A stretch of 64,000 bases of DNA from Rhizophagus irregularis (Eukaryota > Glomeromycota > Glomeromycetes > Glomerales > Glomeraceae), in NCBI RefSeq assembly GCF_026210795.1, contig NC_089436.1, forward strand, positions 2,294,001 through 2,358,000, in the 5' to 3' direction. The notes below the pieces were generated by a model. It ran no database searches. It was given only the letters and a program-made list of their open reading frames with translations, and was not told the origin of the DNA. The position numbers and the translations under genes were made by a program. Within the stretch, counting starts at the first letter, position 1. Each line of letters begins with the position of its first letter. Shown piece after piece: positions 23,840 to 34,554 of the stretch.

Positions 23840-24660
23840 GTGTGCGTGATATAAATTCTTCACTTTCCTTTTCCTCTACTCAAATTTTTGATACTTCCCC
23901 TGAGCAGTTTAGTCGTGAACTTAATTCCTCTAATATTTTACGTATCGGTACCTTAATGTTCGGTCTATAGTTAACTCTACCAAACAATTGAATTTATTTT
24001 CTTTACTTTTTTCTCATTAACTTCACGGATTAATTTTTACTGATACCAATTTACGGTTACCCGCTCACAAATACGTGTGTGAACCTTATCTTTCTCAATA
24101 TAATTACCATAAATGGTTTTTTCATTTTCACCTTCCGTCAACCATCATGCAGGCATTGGCATAATTCTTCATTCTAGTTTAGCCATGTATGTAATTAGAA
24201 AACAGTTTTATAAAGACTGGTTGTTATCCTTTTTTCTTCAGCTACCTGGTCGACAAGATATTTTCATTATTGGCAATAATAAATCAATCTCTGAATGTCA
24301 CTCCACTCTTGTCTCCTGTATTACTGCAGCGTGCTCTGCTGGTGCTCACGTTTTACTAGGCGGTGACCTGAATGCTGAATTTGACTGTTACCTTAAAAAC
24401 CTTTCTAATCCGACTATTTCATCTTCTACTCATCCTTTGTTTCGCTATTTACATTTGCACCAATTTGAAGATTTGTGTGCTTTTGATTCCTTATCCCCCT
24501 ACTTACATTTAGATCTTCGAGTTCTAAACATCTATCTCGTCTGAATTATCTTTGGACTTCCCCTGCTTTTCCTGCTGCTTATTTATGGTCTCACGTCCTA
24601 GATTCTTCAGATACCTTTAGTACTAATCACTTTTTATTGATCGCTTTCTTTGATTTTCTT
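23840..24660 (+). pseudogene. LINE-2 endonuclease region
   Basis: APE-like endonuclease blocks: HHAGIGIILHSSLAMYVI at about 24138-24195, LPGRQDIFIIGNN (the metal-binding beta region), HVLLGGDLNAEFDCYL at 24346-24393, then SRLNYLWTSPAF near 24535 and a block around SDTFSTNHFLL, where the usual SDH reads TNH. It would nick the target DNA. A one-base slip after DLRVLNIYLV and stops upstream break it. LINE-1 has the same blocks at 2670-3400. Confidence 0.7.
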
Positions 24661-25337
24661 ACTATTCAAGATCTACATGCTTAAAGCAGCGTTCATGCTA
24701 CCGAATTAAATATAATGTCCATGCTACCCTTCTTGATCAAAAAATTCTTTTCACTGCTAAAGTGGATTCTGGTCTTAAGAAACTAGCATACTCTAATGGT
24801 GATGGACATCTTAATAAAGACTGGCACCGATTGAAATCTGCCTTACTCAATACCGCTCATTGTGCTTTTCCGAAATGAGTAATTTCTTTAAACAAACCCA
24901 AACAGTTCCATTTGAACTTAGACCTTTTATTCATCTTAGTCACAAATTGGATCATTATATTAGTTCACTTTTAAAGTTTTTTCAATTTCCAATCTTTATA
25001 ATTCTTGGAATCAATTTTTCCCTTCTTTTTGTAGAGAATTTATTGATTTGTTTCCTGATCAAACTGCTCTTATTGATGCCTTTCCTTTGCCCACAACGCT
25101 TTATTCGGTTTATCTATCTTCCTAATGAAATTTTGTATAACTTTACGAACCGTTAAAAGGTTTATTTCTGGAAAAGTCACCTTAAAATTTGACAATCATA
25201 AGCAAGCCGCTATGAAAGCTGCTATTGCTGAACGGAATTCTAACTTTATGAAGACAAAGAAAATTTATTCAAAGCTCTTTGAATCGTGAAAAATGAAGTA
25301 TTGAGTACTTATTACTGATATTCCTGGTAATCCTCAA
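24661..25337 (+). pseudogene. LINE-2 linker between endonuclease and RT
   Basis: Degenerate coding sequence between the two enzyme domains. Fragments such as NGDGHLNKDWHRLKSALLN near 24797-24850 and a block ending FMKTKKIYSKLFES near 25245-25285 are still legible, but not in one frame. Confidence 0.45.
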
Positions 25338-26946
25338 TTGTTGATTGCACCGGATGATATTCATAAGGCTGCCATTAGGCACTTTCAAGATGTGGTTGGT
25401 CCTAGTAGATCTCCATTCAAAACTCTTGAAAATCTTCCTGATCGATGGAAAAGTCATTATATTCTTCTCACTTCAATTGACTCAGATATATACCTAATGG
25501 TTATGGCACCTATTACTGAAGATGAACTTCGGGCTGTTATTAATATTTCTCTGCACCACAAGGCTCCTGGTCCATCTTGTATACCTTATGAATGGTTCAG
25601 ATTATTATCTCCTGAGGGACTCCTTTACTTGTGCAAACTGATGAATTCCTGTTTGGCGTCTTCAGATATTCCCAAGGATTGGTGCCTGGCTTCTATTGTA
25701 CCCATTCCTAAACCTCATGAGTTCGAATGTTTATTGAATAATACCTGCCCAATCACCTTATTGGAAACTGCTCAAAAACTTTTAGTTAAAATCGTCACTG
25801 ATCGCCTTTCTCAAGTAATGGCTAAATACCAAGTGCTTACTGGCGATAATTTTGCTGGACTTCCTGGTTCATCTGTTAACACTCCTATTAATATACTTAA
25901 TGGCATTATGAAAAGTCATCGTGTTTCCCAACTCCCTCAAGAATTGTGGATTTTAAGTCAAGATATTTCCAAAGTGTTCGATTCTATAGATCGATTAAAA
26001 TTTCCTCTAATCTTTCTGACTTTATAGTAAGCCTGTTTACCTCTAGAAAGAATAGAATCTTAACCCCCTTTGGAAAAACTGAACTATACAACCTCTTGAT
26101 TGGTATTGATCAAGGCAAGGTTATTTCCCCACTCCTTTGGACCATTTATTTTGATCTTCTTTTAACTGAATTATCATCATCAGCAATTTCCTCTTATATA
26201 TGGAGTTCCGGTATTCCTGCAGATATTCTTGACATTAACAATAATGAAGATGTTGCCGTACCCATTACTCAACTTACTTATATGGATGATTTCACTTTGA
26301 TTGCCTCTTCTTTATCGGGCTTAAAACAGTTACTCCCCATAGCCCGTGATTTCTATTTTTTAAATAATATTACAGCAAATTTCTCAAAATATAAGTTGGT
26401 TTCCTCCTCAGCTGGCAATAATCTGATTACATTTCAATTGGATTTCGAAATTCTGGATTATCTTTCTTCAATGAGCTTTTCATTACAGACTCTGAAATTA
26501 TCTTCATCTTTTCGATTTTTGGGTGTTTGGTTTAACTTGCAAGGATCCCCTAACTTTGTTCTTTCACAACTCAAAGACATTTATTCTTCTTTTGTCACAT
26601 CTGTACGGTTCAAGAAATTATCACCTGCTCAATTGGCATATCTTCACTCTTTGGTTATTTTACCGAAAGTTCAATTCCATTTTCAAGTATTATACTTGTC
26701 AGAAATACAGATTATGCGAATTACCAATGGATATTATGGTCTTCAATGCAAAGCTCTTTCTGTGGCTCATACTTTTCCATTGATAGCCTTAATTAGTAGA
26801 TTTTTCAGTAAAGATGTTAATCCTTATGACTCCCTGTGTAAACGACTTATATGTCATTTTCTATCTTGGATTTCATTGTTATCCACTACTCCAAACAGGC
26901 AAATTAGGTCCTTATTATGCTACGAACTTTGCAGCTTACCTTAAAG
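25338..26946 (+). pseudogene. LINE-2 reverse transcriptase
   Basis: The two overlapping frames split near 26000. The first covers the fingers: AVINISLHHKAPGPSCIPYE near 25540-25600, IVPIPKPHEFECLLNNTCPI and FAGLPGSSVNTPI near 25850-25890, and SQDISKVFDSIDRLKF (the first catalytic Asp) at 25957-26004. The second has LIGIDQGKVISPLLWTIYFD at 26096-26155 and the catalytic box YMDDFTLIASS at 26279-26311. A thumb region (LSPAQLAYLHSLVILPKV) lies at 26620-26673. It primes cDNA synthesis at the nicked target. It is cut at 26947 by the minus-strand retroelement and resumes at 28896. Confidence 0.85.
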
Positions 26947-26959
26947 TGGCCTACTTCTC

Positions 26960-28882
26960 TTTTTTTTTATTTATTTTATGTGAAGCAGGCGGGGAATACA
27001 GCGAGGGATTGATTACAAGTAATACGACCCAAAAAAAGCCCACCATCGACAACCAGAGAAGCTGGAAACCGACCCTAACTTCCTAAAAAAAAAGACTGTA
27101 CCACTATCACGTCCGATAGAGGTCCAGGCAAGCACACTGGGTAAAAGAAAAAAAAAGTGGAGAGGACAAGTCCCCTTTTCAAGAAATCGTGGCACTACAC
27201 ATAAACATATTCTATCCTAAAAATAATACAATTCTGAAATTCGTAAAACTGCTAATAAAAGCATAGGCTAAACTAGCTTCTGTAATAAAGTTAAAATTTC
27301 TGCTAAAACCGCCTTGTTATCTTTATTATTACTCTTTTTCTTCAAGGAATTCTTTGTCTTCTTCTGAGTATTCGGGTGTTTCTCCTCCTGGTTATTACTT
27401 TTAGAGACTTTCTTTGAGGATATAGAATTATCCTTCTTCTTAGGCTGATTACGATCCAAATTATTGTCAGACTTACCTGACTTTTTCATATTTGGAGTAT
27501 TTTTAGCCTTCGGTTTACTTTGTGCTTTCTTCAAGGTAGGAATGGAGTGTCAACACCATTTCAACTCCTTACCATCAGGTACGAAAAACTGTGGCGTATC
27601 TAAGGCCCTTAGTGTGGTCTCCCAATTCTCGAAATAGGCCACAAGTTTCCTCCTTCCTTTACTTGTTTGAATAATTTTAAATGAGCTAGCACCGCACTTC
27701 ATTAGAAATTCACATGGTTTACGGTCCATCCACAAGGTAGCCATTGTCATATCCTCCAGAATGTCATGAATAATGGCTTGGAACTTTCACGTTGCTTTCT
27801 TTCTCGTAAAGTCCAACTTGCAGAGACCATCTAACGGGTATACCTCCCAGGTCTATCGTCCAATATTTGTTAAACTGGGAAAGGGAAAATGAGGAAAGTG
27901 CTATCTTGACTCGAAGAGTCTGATACTTATGTTGCCGTTTAACAGAACATTTAATAGCGTTCCCCTAAAGTTTTAATTCTGCTAATATTTTCTGCAGGTC
28001 CCAGGTATACGGGATATCGTAAACTATTATGTCTCGGATTCGCTCAAGCTCCTCTCCGATAGCTTCGTATCCTGTCAGTATCTGTGTAGCCTCCGGTTCA
28101 GATGATTTCTTTCCCTTATGGGAATTTTGGGCTGATGTTTTCACATCAGGTTTTGCCTTCGTTGATTGGTTCTTGATTTGTTTATCATTTGTAACACGCG
28201 CCTTTTGTTTATCTTTCTTCTGGGAGTTTTCGGGTATTACAGTTTGATCAACAAGGGTCATTACTACATTAGGCATTGATGGAAGCTTGATAGGTACTGG
28301 ATTTGGTGGTTTTTGGAATTTTTGGCGTATAAGATCATCTTCTTCAAGCGGCAGATGTGATGCATCCATCAGATAATCTTCAGTATTCTGAGAATCATCA
28401 TCGTCATCATCATCGTCAACACCCATATCGCCAAATTCGCAAAGGAATCGGGTAGAAAAATTATCCCAAGACCTGGATGCAGCATATAGCACTATAGAAA
28501 ATATTAGTGAAAGGGTAGTAGGTTGTATATTCGTAACTTGGGCTTGTAAAGTGAAGTTCACAGGGTTGGCTGAGTCGCCAAACCTCTCTATCAGTATCTG
28601 GGCTTTATCCTTAGGTACTGAGGGGTTCTTTTCAAATAAGTCCTTAAGGAAACCGTCTTGTACAAAAGAACTTAAATGGTGTGTAAAAGTTTGAAAATAA
28701 ATTTCGTTAAATTTGGAAACGAAGTCTAAAGCTTCTTCGTTTGATGTTCAGCTCTTATCCATAAACATTTTTATATTTATGTAATAAAATTTAATAAAGA
28801 GGATTATTTTTTAAAAAAAATTATTACGCAGAAATTTTCGTAAAAAATGTATTCGGGAAAGAGTTTTTTTTTTTTTTTTTTC
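26960..28882 (-). mobile_element. ORF1-only non-LTR retroelement, copy B
   Basis: It is flanked by a perfect 13-bp duplication TGGCCTACTTCTC at 26947-26959 and 28883-28895. Read on the minus strand it starts with an A tract, then CTCTTTCCCGAATACATTTT, carries a single gag-like ORF (28762-27268) and a 3' UTR sharing most sequence with copy A, and ends CACATAAAATAAATAAA. It is inserted into LINE-2 antisense to the LINE-2 reading direction. Confidence 0.85.
27268..28762 (-). pseudogene. Gag-like protein of ORF1-only element, copy B
   Basis: The better-preserved copy. It opens MDKS, then a stop, then TSNEEALDFVSKFNEIYFQ (28762 onward) and FLKDLFEKNPSVPKDKAQIL. An acidic run near 28425-28390 is followed by a basic linker. 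An RRM-like block begins RDIIVYDIPYTWDLQKILAE at about 28035. One stop after LAELKL and a frameshift near 27780 separate it from the second RRM-like block (CGASSFKIIQTSKGRRKLVA, YFENWETTLRALDT). A Lys/Asn-rich tail and AEILTLLQKLV end at TAG 27268. It is an RNA-binding ORF1 protein by architecture; no enzymatic domain is present. Confidence 0.7.
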
Positions 28883-29026
28883 TGGCCTACTTCTCCTGAT
28901 TCTCTTGTAGATTTCTCTTTATGGACTTCTAAACGTCATTCCATCAGTTACAATTGGCTTTTTCAAGCCATTAAACTACTTCGAGAAATTAAACTTCAAT
29001 TTGATTTTTCTGACCATACCAACTCG

Positions 29027-29672
29027 AAAAAAAAAATTCTGGCCTGAGCCAGAATAAGCTAAACAATAAAAATTTTGGCTCAAGCTAAAGTGAGCTGAGC
29101 CGAGCCATGAAAATCATAGCTCGAGCCAAGCTAAGCTCGAGCTTTATCTTCACAAAAACGTTTCGCAATATTTTTTATTGAAGCATTGAAATAAACGTTG
29201 CGAAACATTTTTTTTAATATAATATAGTGAAAAAAATGTTTTCACAACGTTTCTTTACTAAAGAATTTAAAAAACGTTTCTTTCTAATATACCATAGTGA
29301 AAAAGACGTTTTCGCAACATTTCTTTACTAAAGAATTAAAAAAAACGTTGTGAAATGTTTTTTTCTAATATAATATTGTGAAAAAAACGTTTTCGCAATA
29401 TTTTTTATTAAAGAATTAAAAAAATGTTGCGAAATATTTTTTTCTAATATAACATAGTGGAAAAAACATTTTCGCAACGTTTCTTTACTAAAGAATTAAA
29501 AAAAATATGATAACTCAAGCCAGCTCAAGCTTTTTGAGCCGAGCCTATTACCGGCTCAAGCTCTTTTCAAGCTAGCTCGCGAGCCACTAAGCCAATTTAA
29601 TCGTGGCTCAGTTCGGCTCAGATTGAAAAGCTCGAGTCAGCTCATGAGCCGGCTCGGCTCATGTGAAGCTTT
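29027..29672. mobile_element. GAGCC-rich repeat element, 5'-truncated copy
   Basis: Both ends are dense in GAGCC/AGCTC words (CTGAGCCGAGCC near 29095; CATGAGCCGGCTCGGCTCAT near the right end). The right terminus in reverse complement reads AAAGCTTCACATGAGCCGAG, matching the terminus of the larger copy at 45615. The core is a minisatellite (29155-29505). The left end lacks about 65 bp compared with the copy ending at 55931, and no target duplication is seen. Confidence 0.65.
29155..29505. repeat. Minisatellite of AACGTTTCTTTACTAAAGAA units
   Basis: Four imperfect units of about 85 bp, each with CGCAACGTTTCTTTACTAAA, AATTAAAAAAACGTTG and TTTCTAATATAATA. Each unit is itself partly palindromic. 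The same type of core occurs in the second GAGCC element at 53100-53800. Confidence 0.7.
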
Positions 29673-31300
29673 ACCTTTAGTCTCATTATCTTCTGACTTG
29701 GCCAATTTCAAAACGCGCTCTTGGCTAAAATCTGCCCTCTGGTGTTTATCACAAGTCATGGATCCATTTTATAACTTCCAATTTACATGGACTAACCTAA
29801 AAAAAATGGGCCTTGTTGCCAATACTGGAAAAACTCTCTTTTGGTTTCGGCTTATTGGTTGGAAAATTTGTAGATATAATTGACACTTCTTCTCATATTC
29901 GACTCTGAATGAATATTATTGGATTGTTGGAGTAGACTCTTCAAATTCTCTTATTTTCAGGCGGGTTTTTTATACTATTGATGATAACTCTGAAATTCAT
30001 GTAGTTTATTTTTCTCATTGGATTCCTACTACATATAACCAAATGCAAATTACTCCTTGTCCTAGATGTTTCCTTCACTGTCTCGTTAATGATGAAAGCC
30101 CTTTGGCTCTGAAATCTGTTGGAGAAAAACTACTTCATCGTTCTTGTTTATCTGTTTTACCTTCTTATCATTGTCTACAACTTTTTTAAATGACCGCACA
30201 CGTAGATATTTTACAACAATTTATTAATTTAAAACTTTCTCCTTTTATTTTATGTTCTTATTTTAGATTCTTACTTGAGTTTTCAGAATTGTATATCCCA
30301 GAAAGATATTTAGCATTAGAGCAATCACCTTTAATGCATTGTGACAGTTCTCCTATCTTATCATCAGATCTTACTCCTGTATCGAATTCTGCCTTTGCTT
30401 TATGTTCTGATACCAATTTCCATATATCTGGAACTATACATGCCATTGATTCATTAACCTCATATCTGGTCTGTGCTTGGGTACAAACCCTTGATGATTT
30501 TATACTTAACTCTGGAATTTTTTCCTGTCCTATGATTTCTCCATATAATGAAGTTGCGGAATTAACCTTTGTATTATATGTGTTGAATTCCCTTCCTTTG
30601 GGTTCCTCCGTTTCCTTTGTATCCTTGTTCAAATTTGACATTTTGTTTTCACGATGGTGTGAAGCTTCCCCTATAAGACGAGCCCGATTGAAGAATAATC
30701 CTTTATGGTCTTGTATTTCAGAATTGTTGAAATCCAGACGAATTTCTTGCAGATTTATTAGTTTCCTCAAAGATTCTGCTCCTCCATATTCCATTCACGC
30801 ACATGAACTTATCAAAGGACAAAATTGGCCTAACTCGCTACAACCTATACCATTAATGGACGCTATTTTTCCTTCTTCTCTGAACACCATGGGTCTCTTT
30901 ACTGGGTATGATGAACTTTTAACTCAAGATCCGGTTAAATATTGGCAGTCTTTTTCAGATATTCAACAATTTTTCTCGTTAATAGGACTCTCCCGTTTTC
31001 TGTTCATGCAAACTTTCTTTCACGCTGTGGACTGGTCACTCTCCTTTGATACTTTCAAACAAACTTTATATCTGAACCTTGCAGTGTCCAAATCTTCCAT
31101 TTTTGCACAATTTTGCCTTAAGCTTTAGTTCAATGAACTTCCTGTCATGTATAAGCTTTCTCAAAGATTTCCTGGTCTATATGCTGATGACTCCTTATGT
31201 CCGATTTGTGGCATTTTTATGGAAACATTGGAACACCTTTTTATCTGCTCACCTAGCTATCTAGATACTGAGGATGATAACTCTGTGCTTCTGAACTAAA
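29673..31300 (+). pseudogene. LINE-2 RNase H and C-terminal Cys/His region
   Basis: Coding sequence resumes after the GAGCC element (LSSDLANFKTRSWLKSALWC at about 29691-29750). CPRCFLHCLVNDESPLALKS lies near 30060-30120. The RNase H-like part is in the 312-residue frame 30190-31128: SYLVCAWVQTLDDFILNSGI at 30460-30519, then MISPYNEVAELTFVLYVLNS (the acidic position is in VAELTF) near 30535-30600. The DSQ box is degenerate (KFDILFSRW). A Cys/His motif, CPICGIFMETLEHLFICSP, is at 31200-31256. Stops and shifts occur at 29881 and 30187. It is part of the same pol ORF as the RT above. Confidence 0.65.
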
Positions 31301-31975
31301 AAGATGTAACCACGTCAAACTTGCTACTAAGGTGTTTTCTTCACCATGATGCAAACAATCATACGATGAACTTCTTATGGCCCTTCGTAATTTACCAGTG
31401 CTTGGCCTTCCAGATTTACTTTCCAATAATAATTATTCCTCCTTTTCAGCTTCTTGGTTTCTCCAAGGCTTCATTCCATGTGATCTTTCAAAATGCCTTA
31501 TACGATGTTTCAGTTTAAATTATAAATGTATATCTTCCATATTTCTCATACATTTTTGAAACTTCAACGTGAAATTTATCATAAACTTTGGCAACCGAGG
31601 TGTAAAATTAAAATTACAAAAGATGCAGCAAAAGGAATTTTGCCAAGCACTCTTCAATCATACAAAGAACCTTCTGTTCAACCTTTCTGTTTTTCCGCTC
31701 CTTAAGTAGCTTTATCTTAGGCCAATGGGCTTCTTTCCCCGCTTCAGACTTCTGAATAGTCTTCTCTTAGTATGGGTAGTTGATCTGAAACTTTGCTTTT
31801 TAGGTTTAAAGTTGGGATATACAAGTTTGGGATTTATAGTTTAGGTTACTTCTCTATATGTACAAATTTGTGCAACTATTTTCTTTTTATTTTAGTTTTA
31901 TTTATTTACTTTTTCTTTTCATTGTATTTTGAGTAAACGAAGTTATAAATGATTAATAAAAATAACTGTTAGCCT
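31301..31975 (+). other. LINE-2 3' end
   Basis: Degenerate C-terminal coding remnants and a T-rich 3' UTR, ending in AATGATTAATAAAAATAA. No further gene is seen. Confidence 0.5.
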
Positions 31976-31982
31976 ATCAAAT

Positions 31983-32043
31983 GTGAGTTGTATTAGTATT
32001 ATTCGGAGTTCTATGTACCCGATAACATTGATTTTGACCAGTG
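31983..32043. repeat. Isolated terminus of the ATCGGTGAC-family MITE
   Basis: In reverse complement it begins CACTGGTCAAAATCAATGTT, then ATCGGGTACAT, which matches the terminus at 12950-13013 (CACTGGTCAAAATTGATGCT). It abuts the MULE coding sequence at 32044. Confidence 0.6.
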
Positions 32044-32893
32044 AATGTACTAGAATCAAGGCTTTCATCTTTATCTTTTTGTAAATAATAAATTGCATTA
32101 CAAACATCTTGTTTATAAAAAACGTGTTCTGGATATTTTTTTCTAAGAATTTCTAGTTGTACAACAGGAGTAACTTTACAATCGGTAAAAAATTTCAAAT
32201 CTTGGATCATATTATCACTATTAAAACACCTATATCTGGTATTAATATAAACTATTTAATTTGGGTTTAATTCATGATTATGTTCATCTTTTAAAGTTGT
32301 ACATTTTATTTGATGTGTAGTTTTTAGAAACGTAAAATTACAATGCCATTCACAATTGCATATATTAGTATTATGTTGATGATGCAAATTCTGATCAATT
32401 CCTTTCTAGATATATAGATATCACCTAATAAACACTGAAATGATTTATGCCAAATGATCAAAGAATTAGTTGAATCTTTATCATTTTGAAAATTTTGGTA
32501 TCCAAATCTTCTTTCTAAACAGTATTGATGCATAAATGCATCAACGGATTGCCAGTTATCAAAAATATCTCCTACATAAAGATTATATTGGTAAATAAGA
32601 GAAGAATTCAACGTTTCAGAATTATCATCAGAAAAATCTAAAATATTCTCATTAATTGGACTATCAACATTAAGTAAAGTAAAATTTGGATCTACAGTTC
32701 TATTTGAATTATAGTTTTCAAAAATATCTTCTGTATTGTAAAATCCTTCAGATCCATTATCAAAAACTGGTAAAGAATTTCAAAATACATTATTATTAAG
32801 TTCTATAACTTCATTATTGTTTTGTTCAAATTTACAACCTTTAATAACTAAAGAATAGCTATTAGTAAGATATTCATCTTCCATATATTCCAT
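32044..32893 (-). pseudogene. MULE transposase, N-terminal half with FAR1-type DNA-binding domain
   Basis: It starts at ATG 32893 (MEYMEDEYLTNSYSLVIKGC). After an acidic/Asn-rich stretch comes the FAR1-like zinc domain: VGDIFDNWQSVDAFMHQYCL (about 32580-32520), a RFGYQNFQ segment, then NTNICNCEWHCNFT in another frame near 32370-32340. Next is MIQDLKFFTDCKVTPVVQLE (32210-32150), then KKYPEHVFYKQDVCNAIYYL and DESLDSSTF at 32065-32044. There the coding sequence stops at a MITE terminus. A TGA near 32783 and frameshifts near 32340-32230 inactivate it. The continuation of this protein (LLEVLF onward) is found at 13014 on the + strand. Confidence 0.65.
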
Positions 32894-32934
32894 GTATGGT
32901 TTGTTTATTATTTTAAAAAGTTGTGAGAAAGAAA

Positions 32935-34400
32935 ATCAAACCGATGAAATTCACCTCCTAAATAATGATTTTATGTAAAAATTTAGTAATAAAATTAAAG
33001 TGAAAATCATTATATAAAATTTTAAGGTGAAAATCACCCCGATAAAAATCACCTGAGGTGAAAAATAAATTAATTCTAATTTTATATTCACCAGTGGTTA
33101 ATTTAAAATTAATTCACCAGTAATATGATAATTTTAGTTTTATATTAATTTTGTTTGTATTACGTTTTACAAATTCATATACATAAATAAAAATTTTTTT
33201 ATGAATTTTTTAAACTGTAACTTTTTTTCCAAACATACTATTAAACCCATATAACTCAATTTCATAAATTAAAAATGAAATTTATAGAGAAATTAGTATT
33301 TTTTATAATACTACTAACTGTTTAATTCCTAAAGTTTTATATTTTTTATTTAATAACTTTAGAGTGTAATTTCACTACTTTAGTCAAGTGAAATCAATTT
33401 CTTTTATTAATTAAAAGTTGTTCAACAGAGCCAAAACTACTTGTATATTATTTTTTATAAGTGTAGATATAATACATATAAAGAATCCCATATTTTTCAT
33501 AATGGTACTAACTTTTAAAATTATTTTTTTATTTACTGTATTACTTCAAAGTGTAATTTTACTACTTTAGTCAAATAAAATTGACTTTCTAAATTAATTG
33601 AAAATTATTCAGTAAAGTCAAAACTACATGTATATTAATATTCATGAGTGTAAATATAATATATATGGAGAAACCAACATTTTTCATAATGGTACTAACT
33701 TTCAAATTTTTTTTTTCTTTAGAGAGTAATTTCATCACTTTAGTCAAATGAAATTGATTTTCTAAATTAATTGAAAATTATTCAGAAAGGTCAAAACTAC
33801 TTGTATATTAATTTTTATGGATGTATGTATAATATATATAGAGAAATCTATATTTTTCATAATAGTACTAACTTTTGAATTTTTTTTTCTGTTTATTAAC
33901 TTCAGCACATAATTTCACCACTTTAGTCAAATGAAATTGACTTTCTAAATTAATTGAAAATTGTTCAGCAAGGTCAAAAAAACTACTTGTATATTAATTT
34001 TTATGGGTATAGGTATAATATATATGAAGAAATCTATGTTTTTCATCATGATACTAACTTTCAAATTTTTTTTTCTATTTATTAACTTTAATGCGTAATT
34101 TCACCACTTTAGTCAAATAAAATTTACTTCCTTTATTAATTGAAAGTTGTTGTGCAGTATAAAATCTACTTAATATTTGTAAGATTTATCCTATTTTTTA
34201 TAATAATACTAACTTATAAATTATTGTATAATATATTATTAGATTTAAACTATATATTTTATATAAATATTTTTATTAATAAAATTATTAGTTTTTTCAA
34301 AATAAAACAATTTAAATTTTAATAAATTATGTAATAAATAAACTTTATCTTGGGTGAATTTCACCACTGGCAAGCGTTAAAATCACTCTTTTTAAAAATA
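32935..34400. repeat. Inverted-repeat element carrying a tandem array
   Basis: The left side has ATGAAATTCACCTCC (about 32944), GGTGAAAATCACC and GAGGTGAAAA words. The right side has GGGTGAATTTCACCACTGG (34352-34370), the inverted equivalent. Between them is the tandem array at 33240-34215. No target duplication could be fixed and no protein is supported; the AT-rich ORF at 34140-34322 looks like chance. Confidence 0.55.
33240..34215. repeat. Tandem repeat, 5 units of about 173-187 bp
   Basis: The word ACTTTAGTCAA recurs near 33378, 33565, 33738, 33921 and 34107, with other shared words around it (GGTCAAAACTACTTGTATAT, TTTTTCATAATGGTACTAAC, AATTGAAAATTATTCAG). The period and unit length resemble a satellite, but only five degenerate units are seen. 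Confidence 0.8.
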
Positions 34401-34554
34401 TAAAATTACTACCATTTGATACATCTTAATAAGAAGAATCTAATAAAAATAAAATTGTCTTTCTACAAATATTATGTGACAGGATAACTTACAAAATCTA
34501 AAAATTTATAAATTAATATAACTTTTTATTTATCAATTTTATTATTATCATTAA

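Larger units (their letters stand above)
17735..31975 (+). mobile_element. LINE-2: non-LTR retrotransposon riddled with insertions
   Basis: The same domain order as LINE-1: gag with zinc knuckle (17735-19815), endonuclease (23840-24660), RT (25338-26946), linker (28896-29026), RNase H and Cys/His motif (29673-31270), and a 3' UTR ending ATGATTAATAAAAATAA near 31970. It has been opened by a hAT-type MITE (18359-18761), a Tc1 with a nested retroelement (19847-22880), a 9-bp-TSD MITE (22890-23661), a minus-strand retroelement (26960-28882) and a GAGCC element (29027-29672). The coding sequence resumes in register after most insertions, which fixes their order. The ends are approximate. Confidence 0.8.

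Noticed and set aside
28029-28247. Ser/Phe-rich ORF on + inside copy B of the ORF1-only element
   Set aside because: Antisense of the gag-like ORF. The same shadow appears opposite copy A at 20408-20626, which shows it follows from the coding strand.
29155-29505. Set of tRNA or snRNA-like hairpins
   Set aside because: The hairpins come from the AACGTT..TTGCAA repeat units; no tRNA boxes or cloverleaf could be drawn.
30258-30794. 178-residue ORF on the - strand inside LINE-2
   Set aside because: Antisense shadow of the RNase H region, which carries the recognisable motifs on +.
33240-34215. CRISPR-like array
   Set aside because: The spacing is regular, but units are long and degenerate throughout with no unique spacers, and the context is eukaryotic. 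It is a tandem repeat.
34140-34322. 60-residue hydrophobic ORF beside the tandem array
   Set aside because: It overlaps the last repeat unit and is Ile/Phe/Lys-rich from AT-rich DNA. No signal of selection.
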